This document shows, in pieces, positions 6,729-15,131 of a stretch of 17,183 nt of DNA. The notes under the pieces were generated by a model, which ran no database searches, had not been told where the DNA came from, and worked only from the letters and a program-made list of their open reading frames with translations. The stretch comes from Chitinophaga pinensis (GTDB lineage Bacteria > Bacteroidota > Bacteroidia > SXHM01). Position 1 is the stretch's first letter, and each line of letters starts with the position of its first letter. The translations under genes were made by a program, and so were the position numbers. The stretch lies in NCBI GenBank assembly GCA_945889235.1, contig CAMDBK010000029.1, positions 1 through 17,183 of the forward strand. Reading direction: 5' to 3'.

Positions 6729-9557
6729 TTATATATGTACAACTACAATCTTTTTGCTAAAAGATGTTTTGTCTGTTTCAACTGAGCAATAATAAATACC
6801 TGGTGCAAGTGATGAAATATCAATTGTTGAATGTTGCCCTTCGACTACGCTCAGGGAGACAATCTTTCCAATAGTATTATAAATTTTAACTATAGACTCT
6901 TGGCTTTGTGATGTTGACTGAACAAACACATTCAACAAATCACTTGCTGGATTCGGGTAAACAAGAATATCATTTTGTGAAACTAAATCCTGAATTCCGT
7001 TTGGAACATCGGTATCGTATTTTGTCTGAGCGGCATCTGCGCTGGTTTCCAGACTTGTCAAATCTTCACCCGCAATTACGGCAAAGGCAACAACTACAGT
7101 GCTATCAGGAAGTAAAGAGAAAGGTCCTGAACTAACCACATCTATCACATCGTTACCCGTTCCTGTGCCTCCTGCATCACTTCGTTGTGTTGAAAGCGAC
7201 TGATATTTATCTGCAGTGGAATATCCATCAAACATATTAATACCTCCCGAACCTCCTGTGATGTTATCAATTGCATTACAAATTGCGTTTCCGGGAGTAA
7301 GTAATTTTATTCCTGCCCAAAGCCCGGCATTTTCAGTACTGTAAACATAACCCATACGTTTACTTGCATCATAAGACGCCTTGTTAAGACTGTAATCCAT
7401 TATATCCCAGTCGGCAAAAATTCCGGCATACAAACCATCTAAGTTAGTGGTTCCTTCATTTTTTATTTTGTATTCAACAATCACAAATTTCCGAAAACCA
7501 TCATCAGTCCATGCATAGGCTTTATGATTAATTCCTACAGGAATTCTCACAGTATCCGCGGCAGCGTCATTAAATATACCTTCCACATCAAAGTCTGATG
7601 ATTGCGCAGGATTGATGCGGTGCACACTCCATGCAGAAAGAAAATCACTGTCACTTAATCCTCCTGTTACGCCTCGCATATTATCCGAAACTTTGCCCGG
7701 CACACCAACCATAAGGCCTGCATCATACATCATACTTGCACTGTTCAGGTAGGTAAAACCAAGTCCTTCATTTTGCGCTATTCCGTTGTAACCGATTTTT
7801 CCTTTACTGGTAATAGTTGTAGCCACATCGTTGATGGCAATATTGATGTAATCAACATTAACTGTAATTGTGAAATACTGGTCAGTAGAAAATACTCCGT
7901 CTGACATTGTTATTTTTAAATCAACTTCCTGATTTTGTGGTGCGGTAGACAAAATGTGAATCCGAAAAGGTGATGATGTATTGGTTGCAGTTGCCAGCAT
8001 ATTCATTGCGCCCACTGTTGAAGTTGAGCTGACAACTTCAACAAATGGTGATGCGCTGCTCATTGTAGCAACCATGTTGGAAAGCGGAGCAAGGTAATTG
8101 GTGAATGTTCCGATAAAATTCAAGGTGTCATTTATTACAAACGCATCATCGTTTCCATCAGTAATTGTATTATCAGTTATTACAACTGATTTTGCATTTG
8201 TTTCGGTAAGTGCACGAAAAAGATTAATTCTTCCTTTTCCAAGTTTTCCTGCCCAGTTATTATTTCCTGCGGTGAAATCAATATTATCGGCAGTAGCTTT
8301 TAATGCTTCACCCACCTGCAAACCGGTGTAAGAAGGAAAGTAAGATTTTACAATTGCAGCCGCACCGCATACAACGGGCGCAGACATGGATGTACCACTT
8401 GAGGTAAGATAATCATCCCATATCAATTCCCATGTTGAATAAACCTGATCGCCCGGAGCGCAGACATCAATATTGTAGCCGTAATTAGAAAAACTTGACT
8501 TCCGGTCGATGGTATTTGTTGATGCAACACTCATGACATTGTTAAATGAAGCGGGGTAAAAATCCTGCTGCAATCCGTTATTTCCGGCACCTGCAACTAC
8601 TAATGCATTTTTATTAATCACAGCGTAGTTCACAATATCTTGTCCATATTGCGTTCCGAAAGTACTGCCCCACGAACAATTAATTATTTTGCAATTATGG
8701 TCAGCTGCATACACCACACCTTCATAACCTTTGGTAAGCGTTCCGTTTGCATCAGCAATTTTTACCGGAAGTATTTTACATTTGAAACCCACACCGGCCA
8801 TACCAACTCCATTATTAACGGTAGCGCCTGCCAGTCCGCAAACATGTATGCCATGGGCGATTGCGTTATACTGAGGATTATTATCATTCTCGCCTAAATC
8901 CCATCCTCGGAAATTATCAGTGTAGCCATCGTTGTCATCATCATTACCATTAATGGGGTCGGCATAATTGTATTTAAAACTATTCACCAGATCGGGGTGC
9001 GTTATTTCTGTTCCTGTGTCGGTAATTCCGATAACTGTATTCGTATCACCTTGCGAAATATCCCAACCGTTGTAAGCATTTATTTTTCCAAGAAAATAAG
9101 AGCCTGTTTCGCTTAGCCCCGGATCGTTGGGCGTGAAGGTGAGTTTATCAATGATGTGCAACTCTGCGTATTCAAATTTATGCGTTGCCATTAACTGATT
9201 GATTATTTCTTCTTCAGAAAAATTAGCAGCAAATGAGAATTCATAAATCATACTTAAATCAATAAGCTTCTCCCCTCTCTCATTTTTTTCTGTTTCGGGT
9301 GCGAGTGAATGCGGAAATAGTTTATAAAGTTGTTGCGTTTGTGCCTCAGCAACAATTGTTTCTACTTCAGGAATACTGATTTTATCAGCTGTACAAAACT
9401 GCCTGAACTCAGGTTTTACTTTTACAATAACTGTATTGGCAATGTAGTCGCTCTCGGTAATGCTTGCAGGCATTTGGAAGAAGTGACGATTTATTTTTTG
9501 CTGAGCAGAAGCAAAAAATGATACTGCCAGCAAAAAAGCAAAAGAAATTGATTTCAT
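6729..9557 (-). CDS. Secreted S8 (subtilisin-like) protease with T9SS type A sorting domain, long form
   Basis: A 942-residue secreted serine protease. Residues 1-19 are a signal peptide ending ASAQQ. A propeptide of about 120 residues follows, then the S8 domain. The catalytic triad is D180 (in TDTG), H235 (HGIHVCG) and S390 (GTSMSAP), with oxyanion N326. An acidic insert NDDDNDGYTDN (205-215) sits between Asp and His, as in many Bacteroidota S8 proteases, and may bind calcium. Residues about 460-860 are beta-rich with a Big/CARDB-like part; the rest of this section I do not recognise. The C-terminus (VYPNPASD to the end) is a T9SS type A sorting domain, so the enzyme should pass through the periplasm to the surface or medium. 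It is the last gene of a four-gene minus-strand run, 17 nt after the DUF2442 gene. A REP-like sequence lies within its sorting domain (6837-6861). Confidence 0.93.
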   Translation of the reverse strand: MKSISFAFLLAVSFFASAQQKINRHFFQMPASITESDYIANTVIVKVKPEFRQFCTADKISIPEVETIVAEAQTQQLYKLFPHSLAPETEKNERGEKLIDLSMIYEFSFAANFSEEEIINQLMATHKFEYAELHIIDKLTFTPNDPGLSETGSYFLGKINAYNGWDISQGDTNTVIGITDTGTEITHPDLVNSFKYNYADPINGNDDDNDGYTDNFRGWDLGENDNNPQYNAIAHGIHVCGLAGATVNNGVGMAGVGFKCKILPVKIADANGTLTKGYEGVVYAADHNCKIINCSWGSTFGTQYGQDIVNYAVINKNALVVAGAGNNGLQQDFYPASFNNVMSVASTNTIDRKSSFSNYGYNIDVCAPGDQVYSTWELIWDDYLTSSGTSMSAPVVCGAAAIVKSYFPSYTGLQVGEALKATADNIDFTAGNNNWAGKLGKGRINLFRALTETNAKSVVITDNTITDGNDDAFVINDTLNFIGTFTNYLAPLSNMVATMSSASPFVEVVSSTSTVGAMNMLATATNTSSPFRIHILSTAPQNQEVDLKITMSDGVFSTDQYFTITVNVDYINIAINDVATTITSKGKIGYNGIAQNEGLGFTYLNSASMMYDAGLMVGVPGKVSDNMRGVTGGLSDSDFLSAWSVHRINPAQSSDFDVEGIFNDAAADTVRIPVGINHKAYAWTDDGFRKFVIVEYKIKNEGTTNLDGLYAGIFADWDIMDYSLNKASYDASKRMGYVYSTENAGLWAGIKLLTPGNAICNAIDNITGGSGGINMFDGYSTADKYQSLSTQRSDAGGTGTGNDVIDVVSSGPFSLLPDSTVVVAFAVIAGEDLTSLETSADAAQTKYDTDVPNGIQDLVSQNDILVYPNPASDLLNVFVQSTSQSQESIVKIYNTIGKIVSLSVVEGQHSTIDISSLAPGIYYCSVETDKTSFSKKIVVVHI
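6837..6861. repeat. REP-like sequence inside the protease sorting domain
   Basis: CCCTTCGACTACGCTCAGGG, continuing GAGACA, is embedded in the coding sequence of the protease's T9SS domain, where it encodes SLSVVEG near residue 900. From memory this type of sequence recurs as dispersed intergenic repeats in many bacteria, and here it is read in frame. Its right edge is similar to that of the intergenic palindrome at 6044-6056. Whether it is an inserted repeat or chance resemblance needs a genome-wide count. Confidence 0.45.
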
Positions 9558-9574
9558 AATTTTTATTTTGAAAA

Positions 9575-9883
9575 TTATGCAACCATAAGGTTGTCATTGT
9601 TGGCTAATTCGTATCTGAGAAAACCCTTAAGACTTAAATCTTCATCCAATTCCGGCCAATGGATTCCGGTTCCTTTACCAATCAACTTATAATTTTCAAG
9701 CTGTGAAATTTTTGCTTTTTTCAGCAGCTTAAAATCTGATATAGTTCGCTTAATTGTTTTTTTATTATTCAAAACAATCAACATTAAATCAATGTCTTTA
9801 TGAAAATGGACAGCTATTATCCTAAGCCCTCCTTCATAAATCAGCTTCTCAAACTCATCATAATTATTATTTGAAGTATTCAT
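9575..9883 (-). CDS. DUF2442 domain protein (putative antitoxin-side partner)
   Basis: A 102-residue protein whose C-terminal GIHWPELDEDLSLKGFLRYE (residues 73-92) is the signature of DUF2442. The N-terminal half has a beta-rich pattern with ALVNNKK-like turns expected for the family. It overlaps the upstream DUF4160 gene by 17 nt, a strong sign of translational coupling. DUF4160 and DUF2442 genes often sit side by side and have been proposed as a type II toxin-antitoxin pair; which is toxin is not settled to my knowledge, and no activity can be read from the sequence. No signal peptide. Its stop lies 17 nt before the ATG of the long S8 protease. The ATG at 9883 gives the full family length. 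Confidence 0.82.
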   Translation of the reverse strand: MNTSNNNYDEFEKLIYEGGLRIIAVHFHKDIDLMLIVLNNKKTIKRTISDFKLLKKAKISQLENYKLIGKGTGIHWPELDEDLSLKGFLRYELANNDNLMVA

Positions 9884-10103
9884 TCCATTTTGTTTTTAAG
9901 AATTCTTTTTTCTGGTGTATAATTTCTAATATTTCTTTTTTCTCTTGTGTTTTGAAACCATTAAAGTATTGAGGTTTTATTTCCGGAATCAACCATATTT
10001 TAGCTTCGGCATCACCCTTTTCCACATGAACATGAGGCGGTTCTCCAACATCTGATGAATAAAAGAAAAATCTATAGCCTTTTAAAATTAAAATGGTTGG
10101 CAT
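9867..10103 (-). CDS. DUF4160 domain protein
   Basis: A 78-residue protein matching DUF4160 over its whole length. The signature is MPTILILKGYRFFFYSSD followed by EPPHVHVEKGDAEAKIWL (residues 21-38), with the PHVHV histidine pair typical of the family. The C-terminal half is a lysine-rich helix. The stop codon of the preceding S8 protease gene and this ATG are separated by only two bases, and the gene overlaps the DUF2442 gene by 17 nt, so the pair is embedded in the protease transcript. The family is a candidate toxin-antitoxin component with DUF2442; this is a prediction from gene pairing, not from any catalytic motif. Confidence 0.85.
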   Translation of the reverse strand: MPTILILKGYRFFFYSSDVGEPPHVHVEKGDAEAKIWLIPEIKPQYFNGFKTQEKKEILEIIHQKKEFLKTKWNEYFK

Positions 10104-10105
10104 GT

Positions 10106-11758
10106 TTATTCAGATTTAATAAAAAGCCTGCACTCACTTTGATTTTCCGACATCAAATTTACAAAATAAATTCCTGCTGCAAGACCTGAAACATCAATAG
10201 TCTGAACAGTATTTCCTTTTAAAAGGCTGAAACTTTTACTCTCAATAATTTGTTCACCCACCGCATTTACAATGCTTAGCTGCGCTTTTGAATTAGTTGC
10301 TGTTTTCAGCAACAACGTAATGTTATTGCTTGCAGGATTAGGATAAATCACCATGCTTTCCTGTGCCTCACGTTCATCAACTGAAACAGAACATAAATTA
10401 CCGAGTACCGCCTGATACGCGTTTACTCTTCCTGTTCCAATCTTTCCTATGTAAGGAATATTTTCAGGGATGTTATCAATATTATCCGTAGTCGCTTTTA
10501 TCTGTTCCATTACTTCAATAGCAGTAAGGCAAGGAAATTGCGCCCACACAAGACCGGCAACACCTGCAACTAAAGGAGCAGCAAGAGATGTTCCGCCTGA
10601 AGTTTGATAATAATAAACACCACTAACTCTTGCTGTGCTGTAAACATTAAATCCAGGGGCACTAACATCAACTGAATCATTATGAGTAAATGGAGTTGGG
10701 GAACCAGCTGGGTCAGCCAAATCATTAGCATCAACTCCAGTAACACTCAAAACATATTCATAGGATGCAGGGTAATAATACGCTTCATCATTAGTATTCC
10801 CGGCAGAAGCTATTATTAAAACATTGTTTGTTAATGTTGCGTCATTAATTACATCCTGCGCTAATTGGCTTGGTGGATTAGTGTTGCCCCATGAACAGTT
10901 CACAATTTTAGCACCATGTTCAACACAATAGGTAATGCCTTCGTAACCTTTGGTAATAACCTGTGCATTGTTGGCAACTTTAACGGGAAGAAACTTACAT
11001 TTAAAACCAGAACCAAGATACCCTTTGTTATTATCACCTGTTGCAGAGCCAACTGCTGCTACACTTGTACCGTGAATTTCATTAGCGATATATACATCGT
11101 TATCGTTATCAACCATATCCCAACCTTTGTAATTATCAGTATATCCATCAAGGTCATCATTAATAAGATTTATAGGGTCTGCATAGTTGTATTTCACATT
11201 ATCAATAAGGTCTTCATGACCCAGGTCAAAACTCGTATCGGTATAGCCGATAACTACACTACTGTCTCCTTTAGTAATGCCCCACGCATCATATAATTGC
11301 ATGGTGTTAAAATGATAGGGGTTGTCAGTTTGCAGTCTTGGGTCACTAGGCGTATAAGCGGTCAGCATATAACTTACAAAGTGTGGCTCTGCGTACTCAA
11401 AGTAACCAATTGTCATTAAATCTTCACAAATTTTAAAAGCATCCTTATCTATTTCATACTCCAACTCATAAATTAAAGACAAATCAGGTAATTGTTTTCC
11501 GCTTTTATGATATTCATTTACAAGTGGTTTCCTGTTTGGGAATTTCTTATGAATACCTGTTATGCTTAAATCAGAAAAATCAGGAAGAGCATTATTCAAT
11601 CTCTCAAAATAATCCCTGAATTGCGGATGGATTTTAATGTTTATCGTTCCCTGAAGGTAGTCGCCTGCCGGATGTTTTATCACAAGAGCATTGTCCTGTG
11701 CATTGGAAATACCTGAAATAATTACTGAAATAAAAAAGCAGAGTATAATTTTTTTCAT
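10106..11758 (-). CDS. Secreted S8 (subtilisin-like) protease with T9SS type A sorting domain, short form
   Basis: A 550-residue paralogue of the protease at 6729-9557. Residues 1-20 are a signal peptide (ends SNA). A propeptide up to about residue 135 has the same pattern as the paralogue (TINIKIHPQFRDYF). The triad is D174 (TDTS, where most relatives have D-[ST]-G), H229 (HGTSVA instead of HGTHVA) and S391 (GGTSLAAP), with oxyanion N321; all catalytic residues are therefore present. An acidic insert NDDLDGYTDN lies at 200-209. The T9SS domain begins directly after the catalytic domain at VIYPNPASN (470-478), so the large beta-rich middle section of the longer paralogue is absent. It is the first gene of the four-gene run. 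A -7 promoter box lies just upstream, and the DUF4160 gene starts two bases after its stop. Confidence 0.93.
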   Translation of the reverse strand: MKKIILCFFISVIISGISNAQDNALVIKHPAGDYLQGTINIKIHPQFRDYFERLNNALPDFSDLSITGIHKKFPNRKPLVNEYHKSGKQLPDLSLIYELEYEIDKDAFKICEDLMTIGYFEYAEPHFVSYMLTAYTPSDPRLQTDNPYHFNTMQLYDAWGITKGDSSVVIGYTDTSFDLGHEDLIDNVKYNYADPINLINDDLDGYTDNYKGWDMVDNDNDVYIANEIHGTSVAAVGSATGDNNKGYLGSGFKCKFLPVKVANNAQVITKGYEGITYCVEHGAKIVNCSWGNTNPPSQLAQDVINDATLTNNVLIIASAGNTNDEAYYYPASYEYVLSVTGVDANDLADPAGSPTPFTHNDSVDVSAPGFNVYSTARVSGVYYYQTSGGTSLAAPLVAGVAGLVWAQFPCLTAIEVMEQIKATTDNIDNIPENIPYIGKIGTGRVNAYQAVLGNLCSVSVDEREAQESMVIYPNPASNNITLLLKTATNSKAQLSIVNAVGEQIIESKSFSLLKGNTVQTIDVSGLAAGIYFVNLMSENQSECRLFIKSE

Positions 11759-11781
11759 GCAGAGTATATTTTAGTTCATTG

Positions 11782-11789
11782 CAAATTTA
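11782..11789 (-). promoter_or_regulatory. -7 promoter element for the protease-DUF4160-DUF2442-protease run
   Basis: On the minus strand TAAATTTG matches TAnnTTTG. The expected -33 region about 20 nt upstream is T-rich (TTTTTATAAT) but lacks a clean TTTG. Transcription would begin near 11775, about 17 nt before the ATG at 11758. Confidence 0.5.
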
Positions 11790-11815
11790 CCGAAAAATAA
11801 GACTATTATAAAAAT

Positions 11816-11853
11816 ATAAAAGGGCTATGCAGAAAACTGCATAGCCCTTTTAT
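11816..11853 (-). terminator. Rho-independent terminator
   Basis: A perfect 17-bp stem (11816-11832 with 11837-11853) closes a 4-nt loop; the core is AAGGGCTATGCAG/CTGCATAGCCCTT. On the minus strand it follows the S74 protein's stop codon by about 17 nt and is followed by a T-rich stretch (TTTTTATAAT), so it ends that gene and insulates the protease run downstream. The A/T-rich base also gives a short T-run on the plus strand. Confidence 0.85.
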
Positions 11854-11870
11854 GTGAGCGCTTAAATTAT

Positions 11871-13766
11871 TTATTTTGTAATCGCCATTGTTTTGGTATC
11901 AATCACACTGCCATCAATAATAAGTGAATAAAAATAATTACCTGAATTAAGTGTATTCGCCTCTATTTCTACAGTGCCTGGTCCTTCACCTGTAAGTGCA
12001 AACAATCGATACACCGAACCATTAATATCATACACTTTTATACTTGCTCCTTTAGTACCTTTAGGTAAGTAAAAACGCAGAAGAGTAGATACACTAAAAG
12101 GGTTTGGTTGATTTTGAGCCAATAGAGGCAGGTCTCTTGCAGCACTGTTTAATGCAATACTGGTAGCTTTTGGTTCTTCCTCACCTTCCAATTTTGCATT
12201 TGAAGTATTTGCTAAAGCATTGCGTAGGCTATCTACTGTTGCAGATAATTCTTGTACTGCTTTTACTAATGGCACTACAAATGTTCCGTAACGCAAACCA
12301 TAATAATCATTTTCATTTTTTGGCTTATCTACCCCATTAAAATCATAACCAATTTCATTTGCAACTTTCTCAACTTCTTGAGCTATAAAGCCTGTTTCAA
12401 GTGATTTAGCTGAGAGAGCCTCTCCTTCTTTCAATCGAATCGAATCTGGTGTATGCAAAAATTCTGATAATTTATCTAAATCCATATAGTAAGTAACCGG
12501 ACGTAGTTTTGTAATAAAAGATAAACCGGGAACAGTTTCTTTTACTTCTTTTTTAAAGCGGCTATCTGAAAGATTTGTCCAGCCTACTCGTCCACCAATG
12601 CTGCTTGTAGAAGTAGGGTCACCTACTCTTACTTGATTGCTTGCTGATATTGTAGCACTGTAACCTAAAGCAGTAGAATTGGTATAGGCGGAACCAGCAT
12701 AAAATGCGTAGTAACCTAATGCAGTATTATAATCTAATGTAGTATTTTCAAAGAGAGCTAAGTAACCATTAGCTGTATTATAGTCTCCTGTAGTATTATT
12801 CCAAAGTGCAGCTCCACCTGACGCAGTGCTCCCCCATCCATATGTATTCTTTAAAAGTGCTTGATCACCCAATGCAGTATTAAACCAACCGTCTATATTT
12901 TCTCCTAAAGCCAAAATACCCACACCAGTATTTTCAACTCCAGTTGTATTCTTATACAAAGCACTAGTACCTATACCAGTATTAGATGTTCCAGTAGTAT
13001 TTGAAAGAAGAGCTTCTCTTCCAACACCAACATTTCCATCACCGGTGCATGCCTTAAGTGAATGATAACCAATTGCTACATTCCAATGACCTGTCGTTAA
13101 AACAGGAAGCGAAGAATCACCATAAGCTGTATTACCATACCCTGTTGTATTATCAGAACCAGAAGCATAACCAAAGAATGTATTACCCGAGCCTGTAGTA
13201 TTAACTTCACCACTTTTACTACCTCCAAAACTATTGTGATTACCAGTAGTGTTTGCAGTACCAGAATTATAACCTAAAAATGTATTATCGCTTGCTGTAG
13301 TATTAGCAACCCCAGTACCATATCCAATAAAAGAATTATTACTTCCGGTTGTATTCGCAAAACCAGCACCTGGCCCTACGAAAGTGTTTTGAGTACCTGT
13401 TGTATTGAAAGCACCTGCAGCCCACCCTACAAAAATATTATAGATATTACCACCTGTTCGTAATACATAAGCATCATCAATCATATAGCCTTTTGTTGAA
13501 GTTTCCACATCAATATCTCCTCCTGTTACTTCAAATAAATTATTTGGAGATGTTCCGCCAATACCAAAATTGCCAGAGGTGTTTTTCAAGGTCATTTTAG
13601 TTGAGTTATTTACTTTAAAAGATAAATCACCACTAGTTGCTCCCCACCCAAGATAATTGGCAGCGTTATATGTGTTTGTTGCGCCTGTTGATTGGGCATT
13701 TAATTTTGTGCTCGTTGATAATATAAAAGCACATAATAAAATTGTTATTTTAAAAATTGTTTTCAT
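11871..13766 (-). CDS. Repeat-rich adhesin-like protein with S74 tail-fibre chaperone domain and T9SS signal
   Basis: A 631-residue surface protein. Residues 1-24 are a signal peptide (ends LNAQ). Residues about 108-360 are 17-residue repeats built on NTTGxxNTxxGxxAxxx, resembling YadA-type head repeats of trimeric fibres. Residues about 397-515 form a peptidase S74 (intramolecular chaperone, ICE) domain: NLSDSRFKKEV carries S400 and K405, the S+5 Ser-Lys dyad used for self-cleavage, followed by the conserved LRPVTYYMD and TGFIAQEVEKV stretches and a terminal coiled coil (500-520). After a linker, QNQPNPFSVST (551-561) starts a T9SS type A sorting domain. In phage tail spikes S74 drives trimerisation and then cuts itself off. 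Here this would separate the fibre from its sorting signal. The protein ends just before a strong terminator and is probably transcribed alone. Confidence 0.88.
   Translation of the reverse strand: MKTIFKITILLCAFILSTSTKLNAQSTGATNTYNAANYLGWGATSGDLSFKVNNSTKMTLKNTSGNFGIGGTSPNNLFEVTGGDIDVETSTKGYMIDDAYVLRTGGNIYNIFVGWAAGAFNTTGTQNTFVGPGAGFANTTGSNNSFIGYGTGVANTTASDNTFLGYNSGTANTTGNHNSFGGSKSGEVNTTGSGNTFFGYASGSDNTTGYGNTAYGDSSLPVLTTGHWNVAIGYHSLKACTGDGNVGVGREALLSNTTGTSNTGIGTSALYKNTTGVENTGVGILALGENIDGWFNTALGDQALLKNTYGWGSTASGGAALWNNTTGDYNTANGYLALFENTTLDYNTALGYYAFYAGSAYTNSTALGYSATISASNQVRVGDPTSTSSIGGRVGWTNLSDSRFKKEVKETVPGLSFITKLRPVTYYMDLDKLSEFLHTPDSIRLKEGEALSAKSLETGFIAQEVEKVANEIGYDFNGVDKPKNENDYYGLRYGTFVVPLVKAVQELSATVDSLRNALANTSNAKLEGEEEPKATSIALNSAARDLPLLAQNQPNPFSVSTLLRFYLPKGTKGASIKVYDINGSVYRLFALTGEGPGTVEIEANTLNSGNYFYSLIIDGSVIDTKTMAITK
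12687..13445 (-). repeat. 17-residue (51-nt) repeats in the adhesin-like gene
   Basis: The NTTG or equivalent motif falls at residues 121, 138, 155, 172, 189, 206, 223, 239, 256, 273, 290, 307, 324 and 341, a period of 17 with one step of 16. This gives about 14 units. The DNA copies have diverged, so this is an old protein repeat rather than a recent tandem duplication. Confidence 0.85.
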
Positions 13767-13850
13767 GTTTTCTATGTTTTAAGGTTTATAATTCTTTTAA
13801 GCAATAATCTGTTTGTCGTTCCACCTCCTTTTTATTTAATATATCTTTCT

Positions 13851-15056
13851 CTAAAAATTAAAATCCGCAGTCACATTCCCGCCTGATATAACAGCGATGT
13901 TGTTTATCTGTGTCGGCATAGGGCTGGGTGGCGGTAGTTGCGCCTGTACACTTTGCATACCTGCGGGTACATTGCTGATAGTATAGTGTCCCGCTCCGTC
14001 TGTAGTTGCAGTAAGCAGCGGAAAACCAACAACGCTTACCGTTGCTCCGGCAACAGGTAAACCGGTCAGGTTCACTATTCCGCTAACACTGCCATTAATA
14101 TTTATGACCGGGTTAAGCTGAATATTCAGTGTAGTTATTACTCCATCGGTAACTACAACCCCGCTTATGGTTTCCACTTCGTGCAGCGGTTTGGTTATTT
14201 CAAGGGTATAAGTACCCGCAGTAAGTACAGGAATAAAATAATTACCATCGCTGTCGCTTAAATAGGTTTCATTGGTTTCCACTACTTTTACTTCAGCCTC
14301 ATCTACAGGATTGCCTGTTATCAGGTTGGTTATTTTACCCATGATGGAAAAATCATCGGGGCTGGGAGCCTGCCCCGGTGTTGGAATATAGACTACACCC
14401 CACTCACGCGCTTTGCGCCTCATGCTGGGTTTGTTGCCGGTATCAAATTCTGCCTCGGTTTCGTTCCACATTTTAAGGATAAGCTGGTCGGCAGTTACGG
14501 CATCGGCTGCAATGCTCTCCTGTCCGTTGTCGTAAGCAGTCTTTGCTTCGGCCTGTTGCAGATTAAGGTTAGTAAAAGCGGTTAATTTAGCCTGCACTTC
14601 AGCCAACCCGGGAAAGGTTATAGGTGCTCCGCTTGCCAGTACACGTGCATTTTCTCCGGCTATTGCTTTATCGCCCCAGTAGCTGATGTCGGCTTCGCTA
14701 TCCATTTTAGGAATATTTCCGTCATTAGCATCTAAGCCATAAACAGTGCGTACTTCAGCTAAAAACGTTTCACGTTTTATAGCGTTTTGCAATGCCTGAT
14801 AAAAATGATTTACAAATATTTCTGCTTTCGGGCGCACAATTTTCATCTGTGCCGAAAGGCTTATCTGTTGCAGCAGCAGTGCATCTAATGCTTCTATTTT
14901 AGCTTTATACAAAGGAAAGAAAGCATCTAAGGAGGCAGCCGTACCCGTTTTATAGGGTATAACCGATGGCGGTGGAACCATATCTTTATGTTCTTTTCCG
15001 GCTTTAAGGGCTTTGTAGCGGGTAGCTGTTGAGTAAGGTTTTCTGCGTGTTGACAT
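13851..15056 (-). CDS. Protein with two carboxypeptidase-regulatory-like beta domains, no signal peptide
   Basis: A 401-residue protein. Residues 1-25 are very basic (MSTRRKPYSTATRYKALKAG...), with no hydrophobic core, so no Sec signal is present. Residues 40-215 are mostly helical and unlike anything I can name. Residues 238-316 and 320-401 are two beta-sandwich domains of the CarboxypepD_reg type, shown by GKITNLITGNPVDEAEV and SGIVNLTGLPVAGATV, each followed by a DGxYxI and PAG pattern. A PTPGQAPSP linker joins the halves. Such domains are common in secreted and outer-membrane proteins, so their presence without a signal peptide is unusual. No T9SS domain is seen. The gene starts 75 nt downstream of the repeat array on the same strand. 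The function is unknown. Confidence 0.78.
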   Translation of the reverse strand: MSTRRKPYSTATRYKALKAGKEHKDMVPPPSVIPYKTGTAASLDAFFPLYKAKIEALDALLLQQISLSAQMKIVRPKAEIFVNHFYQALQNAIKRETFLAEVRTVYGLDANDGNIPKMDSEADISYWGDKAIAGENARVLASGAPITFPGLAEVQAKLTAFTNLNLQQAEAKTAYDNGQESIAADAVTADQLILKMWNETEAEFDTGNKPSMRRKAREWGVVYIPTPGQAPSPDDFSIMGKITNLITGNPVDEAEVKVVETNETYLSDSDGNYFIPVLTAGTYTLEITKPLHEVETISGVVVTDGVITTLNIQLNPVININGSVSGIVNLTGLPVAGATVSVVGFPLLTATTDGAGHYTISNVPAGMQSVQAQLPPPSPMPTQINNIAVISGGNVTADFNF

Positions 15057-15131
15057 GGCTTTTTCGTTTTAAAGTTTATAATCGGGCTGGTTTAGTTTAA
15101 AAGGTTTGTATTTTTTGTAATTACCTGGATT

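Noticed and set aside
8917..8957. Acidic NDDDNDGYTDN insert in the protease as a new calcium motif
   Set aside because: Similar Asp-rich inserts between the catalytic Asp and His are common in Bacteroidota S8 proteases, so it is not novel.
10106..11758. Short S8 protease as an inactive enzyme because of HGTS and DTS in place of HGTH and DTG
   Set aside because: The catalytic Asp, His, Asn and Ser themselves are all present; the changed neighbours vary among active members of the family.
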